The notes: generated from the letters alone by a model not told the origin. DNA of 64,000 bases from Adiantum capillus-veneris (GCA_014529385.2 CM043963.1:110588912-110652911); one strand, 5' to 3'. Shown: positions 35,222 to 47,059, numbered from the stretch's first letter. Made by a program: numbers and translations.

Positions 35222-35683
35222 TGGAAAAATTACCAAAATACCCCTCTAATTTGAGAAAATTCCCAAAATACCCTTGTATCTATTTTGGTTGGATTGTTCA
35301 AGATTTTCTAATCTTCATTCGTTTTTGACAATTGAGTCCGTTTTTGAGTGATCAACATGTAATTTTTCACCAATTACCATCACAAAAAAGGCAATTATGT
35401 CTAAAAATAATGAAGCAATTCATCTCCAAAGCCTACGTAACCAACTCAAATTGTAGTTTTAGCATCTTGTACGATAGACAATCATTCTTCTTGTGAAGAC
35501 CTACAAAAGAAATTATTTTTCGAGAAATTTCCTTACAACCACGGGTATTTTGGGAATTTTGGAAAATTTGAAGGGAATTTATGACAAAATATCGAGGGTA
35601 TTTTTGGAATCTCTGAAATTTGAGGGGTATTTTGGGAATTTTCTCAAATTAGAGGGGTATTTTGGTAATTTTCCCTTTTATTT
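35222..35683. repeat. Fold-back element with ~50-bp inverted repeats
   Basis: GAAAAATTACCAAAATACCCCTCTAATTTGAGAAAATTCCCAAAATACCC at about 35222-35272 reappears inverted at about 35626-35683. Related GGGTATTTTTGGAAT repeats sit just inside the right arm. It could be a MITE or a stem-loop remnant; there is no coding content and no clear target duplication. Confidence 0.65.
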
Positions 35684-36250
35684 TTTGGCGAGTTATTTTT
35701 CTTCATGCACGATGGTGTCTCCTCATAATGGGGACCTTACAAATGTGCCTTTTTAACACAGAAAGTTACAAGGGGTAAATCAGGATCCATACTTAATAGC
35801 CGATGACAAAATCAAAAACCTGTTTGCACTTTTGCAAGTACGCGCACATGCACATGCAAAAACAGCAAGCACAAACCTTGCTTTGATACCAGTTTAAGGT
35901 GCTACAAGAAGTGTTTGCAAGTGCAAGTGCGAGAGCCGAGAGAGAGAGACCTACTGTTGAGTGGAGCGCACAACAACGTTATCCTGTTGCAGCTCCTTAT
36001 TGCTTTTGTATCAAAGAATAAGTGTATATATGGTTAAGTTAGTAGATGGGTTAGTAGTAAGTGGGATGTCTACTTATGTATGGTAATGACAAGTCTTTGT
36101 ACTTCCACTCCAGTTTGGAAATGCTCCTCCACCATAAGGCGAAAGAGTATATCCGCCCATATCCCTTGAGGCAAACGGTCAGTCATCTACACACACACAC
36201 CATCACTCATGTTAGTTAGAATGATGAAAACCAAGATTCAAACTCAATTA
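35684..36250 (-). other. LTR-like remnant with a second PBS
   Basis: Minus-strand TGGTATCAAAGCAAGG at about 35877-35892 is a good initiator tRNA-Met primer binding site, so an LTR end should lie just to its right (about 35895), perhaps extending to the (CA)n near 36190. No matching second LTR is visible. 35707-35757 also contains an LTR-end-like GGGGACCTTACA. I regard this as the remains of a further LTR element between the copia insertion and the host element. Confidence 0.4.
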
Positions 36251-36346
36251 TTATATCCTCAAAACAATATGTGCTATATCAAAATCAAATTTTTATACTC
36301 GCAAAAGACCAAAAAGGTACATAGTGTCTCTAGAGAGATACATAAA

Positions 36347-37151
36347 TATAAAAGGGTCCTATGAACCAAATCTTGGTTCCTACAATTGTGGTTCTACCCT
36401 TATACTCGTTCACATCTCGGGTGTCAAAGTCTAACACTTCAACTTGTGCACTAAAATTAACGTCTCTCTTTTCGTACCATTCTTTCCCCCGTGATACATC
36501 CTTGGGTGATAATCCAGTAAAGCAGTTTACATGAGCATGTTGTTCATTTACATCATTTTTGTAGAATTATATAGTCGAGCTCACTTTCATTGGTTGTGCT
36601 TGGGCAAAGTCACCAATGCACCTTGGTTTCTCGTAGTCATCAAAGGTAGCAATAACATTGTGAGGGTTGTATTTGAGGATAGGTCCATAGACTTTATTAA
36701 AACAATCGTGGGGTACATAATAGAATTGGTTTCCACCATTTGACCTCTTCCACACTCTGATTATGACCTTCTCACAAAAGCTGTATATTTGGTTTAACAT
36801 AAGGGCCTTCTTACTAAGTATGAGTTCATGACTCAGTATGTCCAAAAGAGAGCATAAGTTAAGGTAAAGAACATATCCTTGCACTTTAAGATCCCCTTCT
36901 TGGATCTTTTCCTTCACCCAAAGCTATGGGTTGGTCTTAAACCTGTCAGGCACTTGTGTTCGATGTTCAATTTGAGCTTCAACATATAACTCCCATGCTA
37001 CGTAAGTGTTGGGTACAAGGTAGTCTCTAGTCCCCTTAGAAACTTGAACGACTTCAATTCCCCAATGGAGACTAAATCCTGTCGCATAATTGAAAAATAT
37101 TCTTTGTGCAAAGTCACTCGGGAGTTCCTCTAGACAATTAAAAAGATCTAT
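36347..37151 (-). pseudogene. Accessory ORF, second exon-like block
   Basis: A textbook 3' splice site (long CT tract, then TTGTTTTAG) ends at 37152. From 37151 the minus strand reads about 195 codons with a single in-frame TAG near 36924: LFNCLEELPSDFAQRIFF, DYLVPNTYVAWELYVEAQ, LNQIYSFCEKVIIRVWKR, QFYYVPHDCF, ending at TAA 36569-36567. A frame change is followed by about 70 more codons (KEWYEKRDVNFSAQVEVLDF, TIVGTKIWFIGPFYIYV) to about 36347. It is clearly a former protein gene but no known domain is recognised. It lies between PBS and gag in the large nested element. A similarly spaced pattern occurs in the chromovirus leader at 46450-46990. Confidence 0.5.
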
Positions 37152-37259
37152 CTAAAACAAGACAATGAGAGAGAGAAAACTTAGTACACATGTGAACCAA
37201 AACTGAGTCTACGCTTCTTTTATTCATCAAAATTTGATCTTTATGGTTTCATTACAATA

Positions 37260-37763
37260 TTATGGGTTTCTTGGAGCTAATTCTTTAAATATTCTTTTAA
37301 CTCTTATAACAGGGTATTCTCTTAGATCTCCCACGCGACAACGTGGTCTGTAGTTATCCTTCTCTAACTTTTCTTTTCCTATGATAGCTGCAAGAGCTTC
37401 AAACTTTTTAGCGACTTCGGAAATTCTTAATATTTGGGAACGCATCACCAAGTAGTAGAACATGTCTTCTAGGCCTAACCATTTTTTGAGTTGAAGTAGT
37501 CTGAGGTTGGCAAACCAATCTCTTGGACTATCGTCAATATAGATGAAGAATTGATGGAAGGGTTCTTGGTGACGGGTAAGGTAACTACGGTCAGCACTCT
37601 TCCAACAAGTTGTGCTTCCTGGTATGCCAAAGACTTTGCTCCCAATTTCTAAATAAAAGAGTTCCCATTCATCCCTAGACAACCGTGTCGCCATATTGTT
37701 GAACACTATGGCCAAAACCTCATTCCCCTAGCTAAAGCATTTGGACGTCACTCTGGGAGCCAT
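37260..37763 (-). pseudogene. Accessory ORF, first block after PBS
   Basis: An ATG at 37763, about 240 bp inside the PBS, starts MAPRVTSKCFS, then a TAG, then about 155 open codons in the same frame (NNMATRLSRDEWELFYLEIG, HQFFIYIDDSPRDWFANLR, MFYYLVMRSQILRISEVAKK) to a stop at 37260. It looks like a soluble globular protein. The next protein-like block begins at the splice acceptor at 37152, about 110 bp on, so the two may have been exons of one gene. I do not recognise the product; it is not a standard Gag capsid by eye. Confidence 0.45.
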
Positions 37764-38000
37764 TTGTTACTACAAAACAAACAATCAAATAAAATTACAA
37801 CAACGTTGTTTGAACACTTAAACCATAACTCAAACCAAACACTTCCACTCAAGAAGACAAGTAAAATAGGTACCATCAACCAATGTCACTTGTAAATGCA
37901 TCATGAATAAAATATCTTTTTTCAAACAGCATACATGAATGCGTGCATGATGCATACCTATCCCTATCTGGCTTTAGGCTATCCCCATAACCTTAAGCAT

Positions 38001-38014
38001 TGGCTCTGATACTA
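38001..38014 (-). other. PBS of the large nested element
   Basis: TAGTATCAGAGCCA on the minus strand, two bases from the LTR end at 38017; close to the initiator tRNA-Met complement TGGTATCAGAGCCA. Confidence 0.75.
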
Positions 38015-38265
38015 GGTGAGAGATACCCCTCCCCGGAGGTCTATGAACAAAATATACAATTTACACCTCTACACAATTTTCAATATACATTAGAGTTGCA
38101 AAAGAATTTACATAGGGGAGGAGTTCTCAACACCCGACCAGACATGGAGTTTAAGCCATGATCCGGACTGCATCCAGAGGTACCTAGCAACTAGTGCTAC
38201 CCCTTAAAGGGTACTCAAGAAAAATAACATTGTGGAGGGTGAATATATGTGTCTGCTGCGTTGTG

Positions 38266-38267
<2 letters not shown>

Positions 38268-38325
<58 letters not shown>
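38268..38325. repeat. (GA)n microsatellite in LTR
   Basis: About 29 GA units. The paired LTR has only about six at 26279-26292, so the array grew after the element inserted. Confidence 0.95.
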
Positions 38326-38329
<4 letters not shown>

Positions 38330-39165
38330 AGTGGAGGGTGCAATAGAGTGCACAAAGACATGAGAAGATGACAACAGAGAATCTTTAAATTTTGATATTA
38401 ATGGAACATAAAACCATGTATTAATGCAAAGATAAATTCTGGATATACCATAACATCAAAAAGTTTATGACAAAATAACTAGCAGAGCACCAAACCCTGT
38501 GTATAGGGATCGACCAGTCCACCCATCCACTTCCCCTCTACTACGGACAAAGAGAATTTTACTTCGTCCGGAGTGAGCTAGAACAACCTACCTGAGTCAG
38601 AGACATAAGCTGAGGCCGCTTCTCCTCCCTCCATGAACTCGAGCTCTAAAAGGATCCCAAGTACCAGCAGGTGGTAGGGTATCAACACCAACCATACCAG
38701 TTTAGGCTCCACTTCTCTTTGATGCCAAGCACCAGGTGTTTAGGCAAAGCGAAGGCAAAATCCCCGACACATTGGCCGTGTAGGTCATTCAACCCCTAAC
38801 GCACTAACTGTGTAGATGAGCCTAACAAAAAAGAAGAAGACCTATGCAGTACCCCCGATCCAGCAAAGCCCTAGGTCAATGACACTTTAGTCTAAGGCTA
38901 AGCAATGTAAGGGATGCTTGTCTTGTAGCAACGCTTCCATGAGAAAAATAACACATGATCCAATCACAATAGCACTTCCCATATGCACAAACAACCTTTT
39001 CCAGTTAATTAGATTTTGTAGGGTCTCTACCCTTACACGTCTGCCATAAACCATCCAAATCACTTCATAATCCAATTCCAAAACCATAAACCATAATCCA
39101 ATCACATCACACAGACGAGCACTCCACCCAACTTGGGTGAGACACAACAATCTTGCATAACCACT

Positions 39166-39170
39166 TCAGA
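39166..39170. repeat. Target-site duplication TCAGA, left copy
   Basis: Identical to 49791-49795 on the other side of the chromovirus; the empty site in the paired LTR reads TTAGA. Confidence 0.9.
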
Positions 39171-40251
39171 TGTGAGGTCCCTGCCCCTTTTTGAGAGGAG
39201 CGGAGTACCCTTGATAGGTCTCCAATCCTAAAAAAGAAAAACCAACGGACATTGCCTTAGCTACTACGTAGCCACAGGCATGAACCGTTAGTGAAGGATT
39301 GGTCCTATCTCGTTATGGCGGAGCGTGACCACCATAACCCTATCTAAAAACTATCTATAATCAATTATACCTAAAAGTAAATCTTAGAGTGACCAACCTG
39401 TGCGCTTTTTTTCCCTTGTTTCAGAAGCACAACCGCCAAGGTTTGTCTCTTTTAAGATTTATGACTTTAAAAAAAATAATTTCTAGCGTTGGAAAGTTAC
39501 CCGACTCATCGGGTCCACCCGTCCATAAAATGATACCGTTGGGGTATCATTCTCTCACTTTCCACACCACACTCACCCTTCTTTTGTTATCTAATTACTA
39601 CCACACTGTTTAAACATACATGTTTCTTTACTTTATTTATCATACTGGTTCGTTAAAACAGCCCTTCAAACAGTATTACAATCAATAAGTCAAACAAGAA
39701 GTCGTCCAATTTTAAACCAACAACCCTTGGATTAGGTTCACTCAAGAATCTCTACTGGCGCTATTATGTCCGATCGGTATATACATTATTTATAAAAACC
39801 CTTGTCCTCATGAGCGTCCCATACCGCTCGACAAGTACTCGTTGTGTTAATCTAGACGTATTCCCGCCACAGCAAAAACGGTGCCAATCTGGGCGTCATC
39901 CTCACGCCACGGAAAAACAAAACTGCAGTATCCAGCTGGGCTAATCTGGGTGTACTCCCAACACAGCATCAGCGGTGCCATCCTCGACGTCATCTCACGC
40001 CTCCACAACTGCCACATAATACCAGCGTTAATAAGTAGAGAGACTTGAGAGAAACCATACTGAAGATTTTGGACAAACATTCTTTCCTATAGCAACCAGT
40101 TTAACCAGACAATCTTTCCTACTTGTCAAACATATGCCGAGTTTCTTGGGGTTAAGCCCCGTGGTTTTGGTCCGTGTTTTCTTTTCATAAGGTAAATAAT
40201 ATATTCCTATGGTCTCGCATATGCAATGATGCATAACTTGAAACTGCAAAC

Positions 40252-40374
40252 CTGTACCATAGCTCCGATTGGTCGGATTGGTGGAGACATAGCATGTTCC
40301 GCAGGAGTTCCACCATTACTTGTACCAGCTTCATGATCATTAGTTCCTTGGGTTCGAGCACGCTTTGGAGCCAT
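40252..40374 (-). CDS. LTR-encoded short exon, 3' LTR copy
   Basis: ATG at 40374 opens 41 codons on the minus strand (MAPKRARTQGTNDHEAG...) ending in phase 0 at CAG followed by GTTTGC. It is the 3' LTR copy of the exon at 48282-48169, with one additional three-codon unit (a repeated Ile-Arg-Pro type segment). Lying at the 3' end of the element it would not feed the element's own gag, but it is the template copied to both LTRs at the next reverse transcription. Confidence 0.5.
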
Positions 40375-40809
40375 TTTTTTGTACTACACTTATGTTATAC
40401 ACTTAGAACTTTAAATTGGTCAATTTCCCTAGTAATCTCTTATTTCCAAAGAGAGTCTGTAATTTGAACCCTCGCCAACTCGGATTCACACTTAGTGTTG
40501 TTCTATATCTAATTTCTATACATCAAATATTTGCTAATCGTAATTAATCAAAAATTAAGTGTGTAAACTACAAGTGAAAGTTTAGGACTGCATTACTTTT
40601 ATGCATGACATTTCTAATCCAATTCTAACCTCCATTTCTATACTTCAAATAAATCAATTTTTAGTATTATTCAAAATTCTACTTAATCTAATTGACAATA
40701 AAATTGTTGAATGATAATTTCATCATGTATAATAAGAATATGATGAGTTCTCTTATGTATTAACTTTCAATTAACTATACATAAGTTAATAGTGAAGATG
40801 GAGTAGGTA

Positions 40810-41210
40810 TACTTAGAGAGATTAGAGTAAGAGAAAACATACACACATCTTTTCTAAAGTTAATTGAATCTTACTAATCTATTAGAGAAATTAGAGTAAG
40901 AGATAGCACGCACACACACATATCCTTCTTAAAGCTAATTGAATCTTACTAATCTATTAGAGAAATTAGAGTAAGAGATAGCACACACACACACACATAT
41001 CCTTCTTTAAACTAATTGAATTTTACTAATCTATTAAAGAGATTAGAGTAAGAGATAGAACACACACACACATATCCTTCTTAAAACTAATTGAATCTTA
41101 TTAATCTATTAGAGAGATTAGAGTAAGAGGTAGCACACACACACACATAGCTAATTGAATTTTACTAATCTATTAGAGAGATTAGAGTAGGAGATAGCAC
41201 ACATACATCA
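40810..41210. repeat. ~75-bp tandem repeats with (CA)n cores, 3' LTR
   Basis: Six units as described for the 5' LTR array; one more than its partner. Confidence 0.88.
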
Positions 41211-41368
41211 TTTCTAAAGTTAATTAAATGCTCAATTAATACGCACCTTATTAGTCCACTAGAGTTTTTTCTCTCTTAGTGGTTTGTGGACGCCTTCTCT
41301 CTAAGAGAAGTGGCAGCACTTTGTGAGCACTATAGAGGCAATCTCTATGTCTAAGTGTGAGCATGGAT

Positions 41369-41382
41369 GCTCTATTTATAGC
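41369..41382 (-). promoter_or_regulatory. TATA box, chromovirus 3' LTR
   Basis: GCTATAAATAGAGC on the minus strand, about 600 bp from the LTR start. Confidence 0.75.
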
Positions 41383-41979
41383 AGAAAAGAAAATGTCCAA
41401 CTTTTTTTCCCAAAAAAAAAATACAATTTTTTATTTTTTAAAAAATAATTTTTTAATTCCAAAAATCATACCCGCGTTTTTGGTACCCTTGTGGTACCCA
41501 TCAGCTTGACCACTTTGTCATTATCATCAAAAGATAAGGCCACACAGCCCCCCCTCATTAAGATTATTCAAGACTAATGTCTCCTGTTCATGTGATAGTG
41601 TGTCCCACTTTGTCTCCTCCTATGTGAGTCCATGTGCCTTCATTTGTCATCCCTGTGTATTCTTTTGTCTTTATAATTATTTCATTTATTTCCTTAATGA
41701 TAATTTACTTTATATTTTTAAGTTAAACTTTACAGTCTTATATTAACTTTACAGTAGTAAAAGAAAATTCTACAATTAGTAAACAAGTCTTGCAATAAGT
41801 TAATAAGTGATTCATATTGCTAAACATGTCAGAATTTTGTAGCGTAAATTTTAAATTCTAGGTTTTCTCAGCCTACGATTCATAATTTGAACTCGAATAT
41901 CTTAAATAATGAGTGATGGTTTAAAAAAATTCAAATACGTAATAGAACTTGTGTGAAATTCGAAAGTAGAGTCCTTACA

Positions 41980-41992
41980 ATCTCCCCAACTT
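41980..41992 (-). other. Chromovirus polypurine tract
   Basis: AAGTTGGGGAGAT on the minus strand directly abuts the TGTAAGGACTC start of the 3' LTR. Confidence 0.85.
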
Positions 41993-42008
41993 AGAATTTG
42001 AGATGCCC

Positions 42009-44807
42009 TCATCTCAAGAACAGTGAAGGGTAATCCTTAAGAAGGGATGTCTCATCTTCCCAAGTAGCATCTTCTATAGGGAAATCCTTCCATAAGATAA
42101 GATGTTTTTTGATGGATCTATTCCTAAGCTTTCTCTCCCGAGTTTCTAGGATAGTATCAGGTTGGAGTTGTAGAACATCTTGAGCAGGTAAAATGATTTG
42201 CTCATCATCAAGGACATGGTCAGGGTTATATACATAAGGTTTTAACAAACTTACATGAAATACATCATTCACTTTGAGATGAGAAGGGAGTTTTAGTCTA
42301 TAAGCTTGATCACTTACAACCTTGATTATTTCGTAAGGTCCACAATATCGGTAGCTAAGTTTCTTATATCTTTCGAGAGACAGATTGCTCTTTTTGGGCT
42401 TTACTCGTAAGAAAACTTTGTCACATTCTTTGAAAATACGATCACATCTTTTTAAGTCGGCGTACTTCTTTTGTCGATCTTGAGCCGCTTGAATATCCCT
42501 TTGAATAGCTTTGGTTTGAGCTTCCATTTCTTCAAGCATTCTTTTTGAGGCTTCTACCCTTATAGTGGGGTCAGAAAAGTTAAGAGGTGATAAAAATTCT
42601 TGACCATAAAGAGCATTAAAAGGTGTCATTCCAATACTTCTATGAGTAGAGGAATTGTATGCATACTCTACCAAGGGTAGGTATTGAATCCACTTGCGAG
42701 GTTTTCTATTGCAGTAGGCTCTGAGAATGTCTTCAATTACTTGATTGACTCTTTCAGTTTGGCCATCAGTTTGAGGATGATAAGCAGTACTAGAACATAA
42801 CTGGGTTCCGATAGCTTGAAACAATGATACCCAAAACTTTGAAGTAAACTTGGCATCACGATCGCTGACAATCCTCTTGGGTAAACCATGAATTCTGAAA
42901 ACCTCCTTCACAAATAGATGAGCAATATCTGAAGCTGTAAAGGTTGTCTTGACTGGGATTAAGTGAGCCACTTTAGTAAGCAAGTCGACTATGACCATGA
43001 TTGAATCATAGCCAGCTTGGACATAAGGAAACCCAGTGATAAAGTCCATGCTAATACATTCCCATTTCATTTGGGGAATATCTAAAGGATGTAATTTACC
43101 TGGCATCTTTAGTCTTTCTACCTTAATCCTTTGACAAGACAAACACTGCTTGACATAGCGAAGGACATCACCCTTCATACCTTGCCAATAGTAACTTCTG
43201 CGAATTGCATTGATGGTTTTGGAATAACCTGGATGTTCTGAAGTTGGGCCATCATGTGCTTCATATAGGATAGCATTCCTTAGGGTAGAATCCTTAGGTA
43301 TGCATAGTCGATTCCTATAGTAAATTTTCCGATCTTCTAAAGAGTAATGTAGAGGTTTAGGCTGATTTGATGATACCCTCTCTTCACGTAGGATACTAGC
43401 AAGAATCTGGTAATCTGCATCTCTGACAGCAGCATCCGAGATCTTATCTAAAATAGGGTTTTTAGCCATGGAAATTGCCCCCAGAAAAGCTTTACGGCTT
43501 AGAGCATCTGCCACAATATTATCCTTACCTGGTCTAAATTTAATATCAAAATCATATTTGTGCATGAGCTCTATCCATCTCCTCTGTCTCATGTTAAGGT
43601 TAGGTTGGGTAAAAATCCACTTAAGGCTCTTGTGATCTGTTACCAACTGGAATTTGCGTCCCAATAGATAATGTCTCCATAGCTTGAGAGCATGAATAAC
43701 TCCTAGCAATTCTAAATCATGTGTAGCATAATTCACTTCATGAATCCTAAGCTTTCGAGAAGGATAAGCTACAGGCCTTCCTTCTTGAGTAAGGAATCCT
43801 CCTAATGCAAGGTTACTAGCATCTGTGATCACCTCGAATTCTTGGGTGAAATCTGGAAGTTTTAAGAGAGGTTCTGAAGCAAGATACTCCTTAAGCTGTT
43901 TGAAGCAAAATTCATGTTTTTCTTCCCAAAGTATCTTTGCTCCTTTCTTTAGCAAGTCGGTTAGTGGTGCATCTTTAAGAGCATAGTCCTTTACAAAGAT
44001 CCTGTACCATCCTGTGATACCTAAGAACCCTCAGACTTCGGTTTGTGAAGTGGGTTGACGCCATTCCACAATATCTTTGACTTTGTCAGGGTCAATAGAG
44101 ACTCCTTCAGGTGAAATGATAAACCCTAAGTAACAGACCTTAGGGGTAAAGAAGGTACATTTGCTTTTCTTTGCATACAACTTATTTTGGCGTAAAAGCT
44201 CTAACACTTTCCTAACATGTCCTTCATGCTCTTCCTCTGATTTGGAATAAATTAAGATATCGTCAAAGAATACTAGGACAAAATCGTCCAAGAATTCTCT
44301 AAAGATATCGTGCATCAGACGATTGAAAGTTGCAGGAGCATTCGTAAGTCCGAAAGCCATCACTGTAAATTCGTAATGACCATAACGAGTGTTGAAAGCT
44401 GTTTTGGAGATATCAACCTCCTGGATTCGAATTTGATGATAGCCAGATCGAAGATCGATCTTTGTGAATATTTTGGCTCCATGTAATCTATCTAGCATCT
44501 CATCAATACGAGGAATTGGATATTTATTCTTGATGGTAACCCAATTTAAGCCCCTATAATCTATGCAAAGTCGAAGAGAGCCATCCTTTTTCTTTTGGAA
44601 GAGAATAGGTGCACCCCATGGAGATGTACTAGGTTGGATAAACCCTTGCTCAATCAACTGCTTGAGTTGCTTCTTGAGTTCTATAGCCTCTGGAAGTGAC
44701 ATCTTGTACGACGCTCTTGAGACTGGTTCACTACCGGGAAAAATTTTGATTTCATGGTCTACCTCCCTAGGTGGTGGTAGTTCAGAAAGTTCAGCGGGGG
44801 AAAACAT
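42009..44807 (-). pseudogene. pol: Chromovirus Pol: RT, RNase H, integrase, chromodomain
   Basis: Nearly intact. 44807-44031 is [49 protein letters not shown] and catalytic [11 protein letters not shown] single TGA at 44028-44030 (where Arg is usual before GFLGITGWYR) separates it from 43955-42009, open for 648 codons: RNase H (VITDASNLALGGFL, ELLGVIHALKLWRHYL, DALSRK), integrase zinc domain (HDGPTSEHPGYSKTI, CLSCQRIK), core (MDFITGFP, VSDRDAKF, AYHPQTDGQTERVNQ), GPY/F module (YRYCGPYEIIKV, VFHVSLLKPY) and a C-terminal chromodomain (RKLRNRSIKKHLILWK, DATWEDE). All catalytic acidic residues are visible. One reversion-type change separates this from an open frame. Confidence 0.93.
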
Positions 44808-44809
44808 CC

Positions 44810-45432
44810 AAAAATTCTTCTAGCCACATTGGTTCAGGGTTGGAAGAATATTTTTCTACTTTGTTTAGATTGACTACAAAAATTTGTTGACCCTTGCGTA
44901 ACCCTTTCAAAAGACGATTAGCTTTGACCAAGTAAGCTTTTGGTCATCCATTCTGGCCTTGAATAGTGACTTCTTGACCTTGGTTGTCCACAAAAGTAAC
45001 ACTTCCTTGGGCACAATGGATATTGGCATTATGACTGGCTAACCAATCCATTCCAAGAATTCCATCATAGATTCCTATGGGTAAGGTTCGAAAAGTAGCA
45101 GAAGTAGAGTATTCTCCCAACTTGAAATCTATTTTTCCCACAGTGTACTGAGATAACACCTCCTTTCCATTGGCTAATTCAACTCTCATCTTTCTTGCAG
45201 GGTTTTGATTAAATCCTAACCTCCTTAAACATTTAGGTGACAAGAAAGAATGAGTACTGCCACAATCAATAAGAAGCTCAAATTTTTCACCTTGGTGATT
45301 TGCAGGTGTTTGAATGACAGCATATTGTTGTCTTGCTCTTGGGTTATCAATTGCAGCATGTAGAGTTGCTCTTTCCTCTTGTTCTTCCCCCAATGTTGGT
45401 TCTCCTATGATAGCATTGACTCTGGCAGCCAT
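44810..45432 (-). pseudogene. Chromovirus protease and linker to RT
   Basis: 45432-44944 is open for 162 codons: a Gag-PR linker (MAARVNAIIGEPTLGEEQEE), then the retropepsin with active site LLIDCGSTHSF near 45270 (Asp-Cys-Gly in place of Asp-Ser/Thr-Gly) and FRTLPIGIYDGILGMDWL. After a stop the linker to RT continues ([31 protein letters not shown]) to about 44815, where a frame change leads into RT. The protein processes Gag-Pol. The Cys at the middle active-site position is unusual but known in plant gypsy elements. Confidence 0.82.
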
Positions 45433-45522
45433 TCCGCGCCCTCGACCTCGTTCTCCATTTCTTCCTCCACGATTTATTATTTGGCCTCGTCCTCTAGCTC
45501 GAGTAGGTGTATTTGATGCGGA

Positions 45523-46269
45523 GACTCGCCTAGGACATACATTCCTAAAATGTCCTAGCTCGTTGCATTCATAACATCTAAGATCTGCATTTTGAGCTCC
45601 ATTTGCTGAAGCTGCAAACTATTGGATGAGTTTGGTGAACTGGGTGAACTTGCCTTTGGTTCCACATCATAGGCCGTCCTCTCCTTCCAGCATTCCTTAT
45701 ATTTCCATTTTGCACCCTTTGAGAGTTTGACATCTCTTTAGCTAAGGGTTTAGCTCTTAAAATAGCATCTTGCAAATTTACAAGCCTCATGGCTTCTAGA
45801 CGAGTATTTAAAGGAGCATTCAGCACTTGGCAGAAACGGGCTACTTGTTGATCTGCGGTCATTGGCGGAGCATAGCGCCTAAGAGTTACAAATTTGGAGT
45901 AGTATTCTTCCACTGTAAGATGAAACTGACGTAAGTTGAATAATTCATTCATCTTAAGGGATTCATGTGCAGGTGGAAGATAACGTCCTTTGACAGCATA
46001 CTTAATATCTTCCCAAGTTTGAGTGTTTTGAGCACTTGATTATCTTTGCAGTGTTGTCTCCACCAAAGCTTGGCATCCCCTGTGAGACGAAACATAGCCA
46101 ACATTGCTTGGTTATCAGGAGTAGTACCAGCAGCAGCAAAATAATCCTCCATCTCTTCGAGCCACACTTCTGCATCGCGCTCAACTAGGGATCCTCCCCC
46201 TTTGAAAGAGGGAAGTTTAGCTTGCTTGAGAAGTAGCTTTTTCTCTTGAAGAGATGTGTACACCGCACT
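45523..46269 (-). pseudogene. gag: Chromovirus Gag, main exon
   Basis: The frame opens after a candidate 3' splice site (ATATTGCACAG, AG at 46271-46270) and has no nearby ATG; it reads through GTG at 46263 into LQEKKLLLKQAKLPSFKGGG, the usual start of the chromoviral capsid, then WLEEMEDYFAAAG and WWRQHCKDN. A frameshift near 45955 moves to 45952-45578 (LRQFHLTVEEYYSKFVTLRR, PLNTRLEAMRLVNLQDAI) and another leads to the zinc knuckle CYECNELGHFRNVC at about 45575-45530. Gag forms the particle and binds RNA. The lack of an initiator ATG plus a phase-0 acceptor suggests the N-terminus is supplied by the exon at 48282-48169 in the 5' LTR. Confidence 0.78.
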
Positions 46270-46449
46270 CTGTGCAATATAGATTAAGTGAAACTTTATT
46301 GGATACTCTAACTTTAATCCACTTTAAGGCAAGACTTGATCAGACAATAATACAAACAAAAGATAATATTAATCCAAACTTTATTTATATACACATTATT
46401 TTCTACCAAGGTTGGTAGTCTTTACGTACAAGGATTGTAATGTCTCTAT

Positions 46450-47017
46450 ATTTTGAGTTTAGTGACTACAAAAGGATAGGCTAAAGGATCAAAATAATAA
46501 GTTTCTTTTGACCCTTGAAAGCTACGAGATACACATATGGGTCGAATCCTACTACCATGGATAAATTTTGTAACTTGGTTATAGACCCATTGAGTCTGAG
46601 ATATCTTTTCTCCTCCCAAGGTAATGGTAGCATCCGGATTCTTAGTACCAATGAAAAGATAAAATTCGATGACTTTTAACTACTCTGTCCATCGAAGTTT
46701 CTTGAGATTGGTATCCATGCACCATATCTTGTCAGCATCGATGGTATAGATTCATCCAGATGGACTCTAGTTGATGCCCCATCCTCTATGCACCCTTGGG
46801 ATAGGTGGTGCAAACACCCTATCCAAAATCATTATCACCCTTTTTTGAAATTGATAATTTGGTGATTGGCATGCATTTTCAAACATGATGGTGAACACCT
46901 GGAATTTCGGGTAGGCTGAATAAACATTTTCATGTACCAGGAAAGTTCAATCTTTAATACCATATAAAAACTCAAAACAATTTTTCTAGGTTCTTCTATT
47001 ATTTCAGACATTCGCAT
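46450..47017 (-). pseudogene. Decayed leader ORF between PBS and gag
   Basis: The leader reads as former protein on the minus strand: 47017-46835 in one frame (RMSEIIEEPRKIVLSFYMV), and in another from about 46955 to 46450 about 165 codons with three stops (HENVYSAYPKFQVF, RVIMILDRVFAPPIPRVHRGW, IDADKIWCMDTNLKKLRW, QWVYNQVTKFIHGSRIRP, ETYYFDPLAYPF). The order of Asn-Gln-x-(x)-x-Phe, a basic strand and a Tyr-Tyr-Phe/Val-x-Pro pair resembles the accessory block at 37151-36570 in the large nested element. It lies inside the predicted gag intron. Function unknown. Confidence 0.45.
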
Positions 47018-47059
47018 CCTTCAATATCCAAACATCAATCTAAAAATCTCCCCAAGCTT

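Larger units (their letters stand above)
38017..39170 (-). repeat. 5' LTR of the large nested element, left segment
   Basis: Aligns with 26009-27115 of the 3' LTR and ends at the chromovirus target TCAGA (39166-39170). It contains an expanded (GA)n at 38268-38325. Confidence 0.85.
39171..41979 (-). repeat. Chromovirus 3' LTR
   Basis: 2809 bp, TGTGAGGTCC to GTCCTTACA on the plus strand. It holds a minus-strand TATA box at about 41370-41381, six ~75-bp tandem units at 40810-41210 and a copy of the LTR exon (ATG at 40374, donor at 40251, here GTTTGC, weaker than in the 5' LTR). Confidence 0.93.
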
